Shown piece after piece: positions 35,858 to 43,029 of a stretch of 64,000 bases of DNA. Location: NCBI GenBank assembly GCA_964627935.1, contig CAZVLB010000011.1, forward strand, positions 62,001 through 126,000, given 5' to 3'. Origin of the DNA: JAABVY01 sp964627935 (GTDB lineage Bacteria; Zixibacteria; MSB-5A5; JAABVY01). The position numbers were made by a program, and so were the translations under genes. The notes under the pieces were generated by a model. That model was given only the letters and a program-made list of their open reading frames with translations, did no database searches and was not told the origin of the DNA. Numbering within the stretch: position 1 is the first letter of the stretch; each line of letters starts with the position of its first letter.

Positions 35858-36631
35858 ATGAAAAAAATCAGAATGCTGTCATGGAATGTCAATGGCATCC
35901 GTGCGGTCGACCGCAAAGGCGCGCTGGAATGGTTCTACAACGAACAGCCGGATATTCTCTGCCTGCAGGAAACCAAGGCGCACATCGAACAGCTGAAGAA
36001 AAACCTGCAGAAAATCGACGGCTATCACACATACTACAGCAAACCGATTCGCAAAGGCTATAGCGGTGTGGGATTGTATTCAAAACCCGAGCCCATAGAC
36101 GTCGGCCTTGGATTCGCCAATGGACGTTTTGATGATGAAGGACGGATTATCGCCGCAGATTACGGAAAGTTTATCCTGTTCAACGGCTATTTCCCCAATG
36201 GTAAGGCCTCGGCTGAACGGCTCCAGTATAAGCTGGATTTCTATGATGCCTTTCTGAAACATATAAACAAGCTTAAAAAGGCCGGCAGGAAGATAATCAT
36301 CTGCGGTGATATCAACACGGCCCATCGCGAAATCGACCTGGCCCGTCCCAAAGAAAATGAGAAAACGTCGGGATTCCTGCCGATCGAGCGTAAATGGATC
36401 GATAAGCTGATCAAAAACGGTTATATCGACACCTTCCGCGAATTCAGCGACCAGCCCGGGCAATACAGCTGGTGGGATATGAAAACCCGTGCTCGTGAAC
36501 GGAATGTAGGCTGGAGAATAGATTACTTTTTCATCAGCGACAATCTGCGCAAAAATCTCAAATCGGCCTTTATACTGCCGGAAATCATGGGCTCTGATCA
36601 TTGCCCGGTTGGAATTGAAATTGAAATCTGA
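35858..36631 (+). CDS. xth: Exodeoxyribonuclease III / AP endonuclease
   Basis: 257 aa from the ATG at 35858 (MKKIRMLSWNVNGIRA), with GAGGTG six bases upstream. All hallmarks of the Xth/ExoA family are present: SWNVNGIRA, LCLQETKA (metal-binding Glu), NGYFPNG, CGDINTAHREIDLARP and WRIDYFF, and the C-terminal GSDHCPV with the catalytic His. It cuts DNA 5' of abasic sites and removes 3' blocks in base excision repair. The PAP2 gene starts 2 bases after its stop, so the two are probably co-transcribed. Confidence 0.95.
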   Translation: MKKIRMLSWNVNGIRAVDRKGALEWFYNEQPDILCLQETKAHIEQLKKNLQKIDGYHTYYSKPIRKGYSGVGLYSKPEPIDVGLGFANGRFDDEGRIIAADYGKFILFNGYFPNGKASAERLQYKLDFYDAFLKHINKLKKAGRKIIICGDINTAHREIDLARPKENEKTSGFLPIERKWIDKLIKNGYIDTFREFSDQPGQYSWWDMKTRARERNVGWRIDYFFISDNLRKNLKSAFILPEIMGSDHCPVGIEIEI

Positions 36632-36633
36632 AT

Positions 36634-37560
36634 ATGATTAAAAAATCACAAATTCACATTTTTATTGTGGTCTGTATAGCAATTCTGTGTCAACCGGCCA
36701 CACTATCTGCACAACAGCAATCATTCTATCATTCCAGATTTTCCGGCAGTTCAACCGATTTCATGTCGGAATATCTAAGCACAGAGAATTACGAAAGCAC
36801 AACCGGGGACGATCACAACAGTATCAGGCATAATCTCTTCTCCGATATAGGCGAGGGCCTCAGCACGGTCTTTAACGATGCAGTACATATTTATTCATCG
36901 CCCGCACGCATAAATACGGAAAGCCTGCTGTGGTTGTCGGGGATAGTTGTTGTCGGCGGGGTATTATATATCTATGACCGGGAAATCTATGATGCTGTCA
37001 AACGCAGTGAGGAAGATGAACTGATCAAAAAGCTCAGCAATGTGGGAGAGTTTTTCGACCAGGTCGGACATGGCGGACGGATGGCCAAGTATTATATTGC
37101 CATCCTTGCTGCCGGTTATCTGATAGATTTCCGGCCTGCATTGGTCATTTCCGGTGAAATCCTTGAAACATATTATATCGCCGGGCTTCTGAAAAACCTG
37201 GCCAACCGCACCGTCGGGCGATTTCGTCCCAATGAAGGACATGGTCCAAGGTATTTCGAATTCAATGGCGGAACCTCGTTTCCATCAGGACATTCCGCCA
37301 ATGTCACCCAGGTCATGACGATCCTGACCAGCCATTTCGATTATATGCCGCTCAAAATTGCCGGCTGGGGAATAATCACTTCGGTCAGCATCGAACGTCT
37401 GACATCCGATTCGCACTGGCCGTCCGATGTCTATTTTGGCGTGGTCTACAGCTATATCATCGCGCGTGAAATCTACCTGCGCCATCATCAGAACAGCATC
37501 AAGGTCGTTCCGGCAATCGATGATGATATGGCCGGGCTGGCGGTTTCGATCAGATTTTGA
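36634..37560 (+). CDS. Membrane PAP2-superfamily phosphatase
   Basis: 308 aa with signal peptide. Phosphatase motifs: NRTVGRFRP, in which the first-motif Lys (K-x6-RP) is replaced by Asn; SFPSGHSAN (general acid His); and ERLTSDSHWPSDVYFG, giving the R-x5-H-x3-D nucleophile motif. Several membrane segments separate them. The family removes phosphate from lipids such as undecaprenyl diphosphate or phosphatidate. Substitution of the first Lys could lower phosphate binding. It ends in VSIRF. Confidence 0.8.
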   Translation: MIKKSQIHIFIVVCIAILCQPATLSAQQQSFYHSRFSGSSTDFMSEYLSTENYESTTGDDHNSIRHNLFSDIGEGLSTVFNDAVHIYSSPARINTESLLWLSGIVVVGGVLYIYDREIYDAVKRSEEDELIKKLSNVGEFFDQVGHGGRMAKYYIAILAAGYLIDFRPALVISGEILETYYIAGLLKNLANRTVGRFRPNEGHGPRYFEFNGGTSFPSGHSANVTQVMTILTSHFDYMPLKIAGWGIITSVSIERLTSDSHWPSDVYFGVVYSYIIAREIYLRHHQNSIKVVPAIDDDMAGLAVSIRF

Positions 37561-37610
37561 AGAACAAGATATAGCGCAGAAGCGTTAAACTTTGTATAAA
37601 TACTAACGCC

Positions 37611-38465
37611 ATGAATTATATAAAAACCATAACATTAGCATTTGCGCTGGTACTTCCATTGCTGGCCGCTCCGGTCAATGCCGAGGATCACGACTACAGA
37701 TGGCTCAATCATTATGATTCGGCACATGCCCTGGCCAATCGAATCGATCTGCCCGATGGTTACCGCAGAATTGAGGTGGAGCCGGGCAGTTTCCATGAAT
37801 GGCTCAGATATCTGCCCCTCAAAGAGGGCAAACCGCCGGTTTACAAATACAACGGCGAAAAAAAGGGCAAACCCAATGTCTACACTGCTGTGGTGGATAT
37901 CGATATCGGCAATCGCAACCTGATGCAATGTGCCGACGCCTATATCCGCCTGCATGCCGAATATCTTTATGCCCACCGGCGATGGAACGATATAGTCTAC
38001 AATTTCACATCCGGCGATACGATTCCCTATTCGGTCTGGATGGAGGGCATGCGTCCACGTGTATCGAATAATAACACTGTCACCTGGCATCGGGATTATG
38101 GCGTCGATTCCGGACGGGTCGAGTTCATGAAATACCTGGATATGATTTTCATGTACGCCGGCACCTATTCTCTTGCCGAGGAGATGCAGAAGATCGCGGT
38201 CGATTCAATGACTATCGGGGATGTGTTCAATCAGCCCGGTTTTCCCGGGCATCTGGTGATAGTTGTCGATATGGCCGAAAATATGGAAACGGGTGAAAAG
38301 ATTTTCCTGCTGGCGCAGGGATTCACGCCGGCCCAGGATGTGCATGTCATAAACAATCCCATAGACAACAGCCTGTCCCCATGGTACAGGATAGATTTCG
38401 GTAAAGTATTAGCCACCCCCGAATGGCTGTTCAAAGCCAATCATCTCATGCGCCTCGGCAGGTGA
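37611..38465 (+). CDS. DUF4846 exported protein
   Basis: 284 aa with signal peptide ending VNAEDH. The conserved DUF4846 blocks are clear: the GSFHEWLRYLPLKEG start, VVDIDIGNRNLMQCADAYIRLHAEY, and GHLVIVVDMAENMETGEKIF with AQGFTPAQDVHVI. Members are periplasmic or cell-surface proteins of unknown activity; the fold hints at an NlpC/P60-like hydrolase, which I cannot confirm. It converges on the PEP/pyruvate-domain gene, 6 bases away. Confidence 0.82.
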   Translation: MNYIKTITLAFALVLPLLAAPVNAEDHDYRWLNHYDSAHALANRIDLPDGYRRIEVEPGSFHEWLRYLPLKEGKPPVYKYNGEKKGKPNVYTAVVDIDIGNRNLMQCADAYIRLHAEYLYAHRRWNDIVYNFTSGDTIPYSVWMEGMRPRVSNNNTVTWHRDYGVDSGRVEFMKYLDMIFMYAGTYSLAEEMQKIAVDSMTIGDVFNQPGFPGHLVIVVDMAENMETGEKIFLLAQGFTPAQDVHVINNPIDNSLSPWYRIDFGKVLATPEWLFKANHLMRLGR

Positions 38466-38471
38466 GGTTGA

Positions 38472-41258
38472 TCAGGCCTGCGAAGATTCATCCAAAATAC
38501 CCAGCCCCTTTTCCATCTCGGCATTCAGAAGTACCTTGAGAACCCGGCCGTTTGACTCGCGCGGGACATCGATGACCCTGACCACATCTTTCAGATGCGC
38601 ATAATCCGGCAAAAGCCTGGGTAATATATTAGTCGAATTGATCAGGAAATCCTCATTGAAGATGATCCCCGGATCATCGGGATAAAGGGGCAGGTACCTG
38701 ATATTGGTTTCCACCAGGTCCTGGAAGAAATGAGTGCCGAATGACAGATCGGGCACATAATTGCCTTTCTGGCGCGCGACCTCGATCAGCACGGCAGTGT
38801 TATTGATATCGGAATAGGTAACATTGACACCCAGCTTGACATCACCACGGCTGCCCCATCGTCCCGGGCCGATCAGCACAAAACTGCGCTTGGGCAGTTC
38901 CTTGTTGAGCTTATTAATCGCCCGTCCGATTTCTTTCAGTTTCTCAAGGCTGGGAAGCTCGCTGAACTTTTCGGGCACGACATAGACGATATAGTTGATA
39001 TCCGGCACATAACCGTTGGAGATATACCTGTCGGCCGAAAAGATGATATCATTACGGGGAATATCGGGCGGAATTACCGCGGTGGCATTCTCCTCGCTGT
39101 AACTCTGCGGACGGCACTGCAGCAGGTAAAAATTCTTGCCGTCATGCGCAAACTCGATATCGATCGGCATTTTCATGCTGTCCTCGAGCACATGCATGAT
39201 TGTATCGACCTGCCTTATGAAATGGCCATCGGCAAAAAGGCCCTCGAATGTCACCACCGGTTCCTCTTTTTCGAAATCAATACCCAGTCCGAGCGGCTTG
39301 CGCAATTGACCATCACTGTAAAGCGACACTAATTTATTGATGATCGGATATTGATTGCCGCATTCGCGCAACAGCTCACGAATCTCCTTGGTTTCGAATT
39401 CACTGGTTTCCAGATTGATCACATCGATATACCTGGGAGCATAGCGTAACACCTCATCAACCGAGGCATTGACGCGCAAATTGGGCTGCCCATACGCTAT
39501 CAAAACCGGGTAATCATCGGATAATCTATCCACCGCACGGGTCCCCAGTCCGGGCACAAGGCGCAGAAGACCATCCTCGCGTTTTATGCGCGGCGACCAG
39601 CGGAACTCATTGCGGCTGAATGCTACCCCGGCGAAAGCAGGCATGAAATAACGGCCCACTCTCTGGCCCACAACCTCCTGCAGCATTACGCCCATTTCCT
39701 CGTCAAAATCGATCAGTCCGCGTTCCTTGCGATACTCGATCGGATCGGGAGAAAAGGTTGAGGCATAGACCTCTGCGATCGCATCCAGAAGCGCCTCGAT
39801 ACGTTCCTTTTTGCTTCCGCGATTGGCCAGAAAGAGGCTCTTATATTTGCCCGAGAAGGCCATCCCCACGCCGTCTTCCAGCAGGCTGGAACTGCGCACG
39901 ATAATCGGCCTGTCCTCGAAATCATCCAGGGCCACAGAAAGCCCGGCGATCATCTCGGGCGGGAAATGTGAATTCTTGAATGTATGTACTATATGCGGAT
40001 ATTCGAATCTAATCTGATTGATATCCTTGTACTTCTGCTCAACCACTTCGGCGAAATTATTGTAGTGCATAAAATGCAGAATCATATCGGAAGTTATGTG
40101 CCAGGTGCGTGGCAGTTTAATATCAGAAAGATACTTATTGGAATCCTGTGACTTCTTGAGAATCTGCGAGGCCAATGTCAGGCCGGCCGATTTTCCGCCC
40201 AGCTTGCCATGGCTGTCGGTGGAAAATACCATATGCTCAAGGAGCTCGTAGAAATCACCGATCTCGATAAAATCCTTGGCCACATTGATAAACTGAAGCT
40301 GATTGGACAAAAATCTGCGGATCAATGATACCTGCACTCCTCGGCGACTGGGCGAATGCAGTTCGACATCGGTCTCGATATGATGATAGCGACGGATAGC
40401 ATCGGCCACCGCCGAAAGCGACAGGTTGCGGTTTACGACCTGGATCAGAAAAGTGAGCTTGTCTTCCTGAATCCAATGCTGGATCCGCTCTGAGATTTCT
40501 TCATCGGTGAGATGTTTCGAGGCCAGGTCGAATATCTGCTCACTTAACTCGCTGGAAATCTTGAAAGGACGGACACGATGCGGACGGTTGCTGTCCTTTT
40601 CGATCTGGTCCTCGTCGCTGCTTCTATCGGCTCCCGATGATTTGCGAAGCTCCTCGGCACGTTTGTATCCGCTCCAGCATAGAAAGTTGAGCATCTTGAG
40701 AGATATTGTAAAAAACAGGTTACGGTCAGTCTGTTTCAAAAGATCGAGCACAACCTGCCATTCATTACGACCATCTTCCTCGGGCTCCTCACTGGCATTT
40801 CTCCATTCATGAAAAACATGCTTCATCTTGTGGTACATAATATAGTGCCCCAGACGGTCGGCGATTGTCCGGATCAGCTTGACCTCTTCCTTCAGAAACG
40901 GCCCGATATCCTCATTCGGCATTTCCTCGGTATAATAGACGAACAGGGTACCCATAATCTTATCGTGGGCCTTGATATCGGAACGCAGGAACCAGTCGGT
41001 TTGCTTGAAATCGGGCGAGAAATACTCGTTGCCGTCCAGGACAACCTTAGCCTCGCAGATATCAGGATACTGCCATCCGGGCGGAATAACATCCACCATA
41101 CCGCGGCAGATTTCCGGCAGGTCAAGTTCGGGACGGTTCATCAACTCCTCTATGCGATAGAGGCAGTTGAGCTCCTTGGCACGTTCCTTGAGATCCAGAA
41201 GAAGCCGTTCGGCATCGATATGTTCACCATCGAATCTGTCTAATCTCTCATCAGCCAC
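38472..41258 (-). CDS. GAF plus isolated PEP/pyruvate-binding (PPDK N-terminal) ATP-grasp protein
   Basis: 928 aa. Residues about 20-145 look like a GAF domain (LNCLYRIEELMN, IADRLGHYIMYH). Residues about 340-780 are the PEP/pyruvate-binding ATP-grasp half of PEP synthase and PPDK: LGGKSAGLTLASQIL, IIVRSSSLLEDGVGMAFSGKY, EEMGVMLQEVVGQRVG and IDIEFAHDGKNFYLLQCRP. The phosphohistidine swivelling domain and the PEP barrel of those enzymes are absent. It may therefore act as a kinase-like regulator on another carrier. It lies 61 bases downstream of the GDH-like gene, in the same orientation. Confidence 0.8.
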   Translation of the reverse strand: MADERLDRFDGEHIDAERLLLDLKERAKELNCLYRIEELMNRPELDLPEICRGMVDVIPPGWQYPDICEAKVVLDGNEYFSPDFKQTDWFLRSDIKAHDKIMGTLFVYYTEEMPNEDIGPFLKEEVKLIRTIADRLGHYIMYHKMKHVFHEWRNASEEPEEDGRNEWQVVLDLLKQTDRNLFFTISLKMLNFLCWSGYKRAEELRKSSGADRSSDEDQIEKDSNRPHRVRPFKISSELSEQIFDLASKHLTDEEISERIQHWIQEDKLTFLIQVVNRNLSLSAVADAIRRYHHIETDVELHSPSRRGVQVSLIRRFLSNQLQFINVAKDFIEIGDFYELLEHMVFSTDSHGKLGGKSAGLTLASQILKKSQDSNKYLSDIKLPRTWHITSDMILHFMHYNNFAEVVEQKYKDINQIRFEYPHIVHTFKNSHFPPEMIAGLSVALDDFEDRPIIVRSSSLLEDGVGMAFSGKYKSLFLANRGSKKERIEALLDAIAEVYASTFSPDPIEYRKERGLIDFDEEMGVMLQEVVGQRVGRYFMPAFAGVAFSRNEFRWSPRIKREDGLLRLVPGLGTRAVDRLSDDYPVLIAYGQPNLRVNASVDEVLRYAPRYIDVINLETSEFETKEIRELLRECGNQYPIINKLVSLYSDGQLRKPLGLGIDFEKEEPVVTFEGLFADGHFIRQVDTIMHVLEDSMKMPIDIEFAHDGKNFYLLQCRPQSYSEENATAVIPPDIPRNDIIFSADRYISNGYVPDINYIVYVVPEKFSELPSLEKLKEIGRAINKLNKELPKRSFVLIGPGRWGSRGDVKLGVNVTYSDINNTAVLIEVARQKGNYVPDLSFGTHFFQDLVETNIRYLPLYPDDPGIIFNEDFLINSTNILPRLLPDYAHLKDVVRVIDVPRESNGRVLKVLLNAEMEKGLGILDESSQA

Positions 41259-41319
41259 TATATCTAATATCTCCGAAAATTCATCATCGACTTATTATAC
41301 AATAAACTATCCCGCCTGA

Positions 41320-42600
41320 TCACACCCAGCCCCGATCTCTGCAGGCCTGTGCCACACGTCCGACCCCAATAAGATACGCGGCATCACGCATATATATGTC
41401 CTTTTTTTCAGCCAGTTCGAGAACATCAAAGAAAGCATTTGTCATTTTTACATCCAATTTGCTGAGAACCTCATCCTTTTGCCAGAAATAGTTCAGGTTA
41501 CCCTGTATCTGCTCGAAATAACTGCAGATTGCGCCGCCCGAATTCGCCAGCAGATCGGGCAAAAGCAGAATTTCACGTTGCCTGATGACCTCATCGGCTT
41601 CCAATGTGGTCGGGCCATCGGCGCCCTCGGCTATAATTTTGACACCGTCTTTTATTTTGCCCACATTTTCCGATGTTATCTGATTCTCCATCGCCGCCGG
41701 GATAAGTATATCCACTTCCTGCTCAAGCCATTCCGTTCCCTCGAGAACATCATATCCACGCTCTTCAGCCCTGCCCTTATCAATTTCTCCAAAGCGATTT
41801 GTAATTTTGCGCAGCTCTTTGAATTCAATACCGTCTTTTTTGCGATAAGCGTAACTTTTCTGCTCGTTTTGATCCCAGCAGGCCACACAGATAACCGTGC
41901 CGCCCATTTTTTCATACAGTTCAAAGGCATGCTGGCCAACATTACCAAATCCCTGAATCGAGGCACTTGTCTCCGAGGGTGATATATTCAGCTCATACAT
42001 GGCTTCGCGCAGGGCATAGGCCAAACCGTAACCGGTCGATTCCTTCTGGCCCTTTGAACCGCTCAGGCGAACGGGCTTACCACTGCTCAAACCGCTCTTT
42101 TTCTCACCAAAAGTCATTTCATACTCATCCAGCATCCACAGCATATGCATCGGCGTGGCCATGATATCCGGCTGTACCGCATCACGGTACGGGCCCACAT
42201 CATGAGTCAGGTTGCGAACCCATCCACGACAAATCTGCTCCTGCTCATCTCTGCTCAGGTCATGCGGATCGCAGATAATTCCGCCGTTGGCACCTCCCAG
42301 GGGCAGGTCGGCCACTGCCGCTTTCCATGTCGACCACATCGCCTGGGCCCGGGCTGTGTCTATGGATACCTCCGGATGAAAGCGGACTCCGCCCTTACAC
42401 AGCCCACGGGCATCATTGTGCTGAACCCGGAATCCCTGGAAAATCCGCATATAGCCCTCATCCATGCGCACCCGGATTGAAAAGTTATACTCTCTCAGGG
42501 GCATGCTTAGCAGATCGCGGGTGGCCTGATCGAGTTCAAGCAATCCGGCCACTTTCTCGAGTTGATCCTGTGCCAGTTTATACGGGTTGAATGCCACCAT
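41320..42600 (-). CDS. Glu/Leu/Phe/Val dehydrogenase homologue with catalytic Lys replaced by Asn
   Basis: 426 aa, normal length for the family. The N-terminal fold has CKGGVRFHPE (Lys69), STWKAAVADLP (Lys93), GGANGG (Asn105) and QPDIMATP (Asp145). The spacing matches Clostridium symbiosum GDH (Lys89, Lys113, Lys125, Asp165) exactly, so Asn105 stands where the catalytic Lys should be. The Rossmann half has IQGFGNVGQHAFE and ends with the NSGGAICSYFEQ block. Family enzymes deaminate glutamate with NAD(P). This one may be a regulatory or altered-activity member; the codon is a clean AAC. Its promoter is at 42719-42747. Confidence 0.85.
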   Translation of the reverse strand: MVAFNPYKLAQDQLEKVAGLLELDQATRDLLSMPLREYNFSIRVRMDEGYMRIFQGFRVQHNDARGLCKGGVRFHPEVSIDTARAQAMWSTWKAAVADLPLGGANGGIICDPHDLSRDEQEQICRGWVRNLTHDVGPYRDAVQPDIMATPMHMLWMLDEYEMTFGEKKSGLSSGKPVRLSGSKGQKESTGYGLAYALREAMYELNISPSETSASIQGFGNVGQHAFELYEKMGGTVICVACWDQNEQKSYAYRKKDGIEFKELRKITNRFGEIDKGRAEERGYDVLEGTEWLEQEVDILIPAAMENQITSENVGKIKDGVKIIAEGADGPTTLEADEVIRQREILLLPDLLANSGGAICSYFEQIQGNLNYFWQKDEVLSKLDVKMTNAFFDVLELAEKKDIYMRDAAYLIGVGRVAQACRDRGWV

Positions 42601-42718
42601 TAATTTTCAGCCTCAGTGATAAACGCAGATTTTGTGATTAGAATAAGAAAGGGGCTCACCCCCCGCCTGACAGGTATCATTTTGCCGTGACCTTCTTAAA
42701 CTTGGCCTGTTCATGGCG

Positions 42719-42747
42719 AAAATACCCGCTCTGCCGGATATTGTCAA
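42719..42747 (-). promoter_or_regulatory. Sigma70 promoter of the GDH-like gene
   Basis: On the minus strand a perfect TTGACA (42747-42742) and TATTTT (42724-42719) are separated by 17 bases, about 120 bases upstream of the start codon. Confidence 0.7.
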
Positions 42748-42812
42748 GCATATAATCCATAACGGCTTTCATGGCCCTTGTGATGGTTTGTGAAAAACAG
42801 TGATGATATAAA

Positions 42813-42884
42813 CAGGGCGCTTGGGGCGCCCTGCATTATAGGAACGTGAAAGTCACCATTTGCAGGCGCAAATGGCACTTTCAT
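42813..42884. repeat. Two adjacent hairpins in the intergenic region
   Basis: A perfect 8-base stem (CAGGGCGC / GCGCCCTG, 42813-42833) is followed by a larger one at 42848-42882, GAAAGT-CA-CCATTTG against CAAATGG-CA-CTTTC, around a 6-base loop. They lie in the 42748-42976 stretch, which has no gene, between the M28 terminator and the GDH promoter. A short minus-strand frame starting at 42884 (MKVPFAPANGDF) runs through them. They may be a small RNA or a repeat element; nothing recognisable otherwise. Confidence 0.4.
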
Positions 42885-42976
42885 ATTAAATCCCTAAGGT
42901 TAGCGCAATGTTTTCCAAATGTAAGAAGAATATAATACAATCCTAACAAAAGGACCGATAGTCTACTGAACTGCAT

Positions 42977-43007
42977 AAAAAAAGGGATAATCCGTGTGGA
43001 TTATCCC
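42977..43007 (-). terminator. Terminator of the M28 peptidase gene
   Basis: On the minus strand GGGATAATCC / GGATTATCCC with a 4-base loop is followed by seven T, just past the stop codon. Confidence 0.88.
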
Positions 43008-43029
43008 CATTATTTCATGTAGATTTATA

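Noticed and set aside
37201..37260. Frameshift or decay of the PAP2 gene because of the missing motif-1 Lys
   Set aside because: The frame is intact and the other two motifs are complete; this is a substitution, not a pseudogene.
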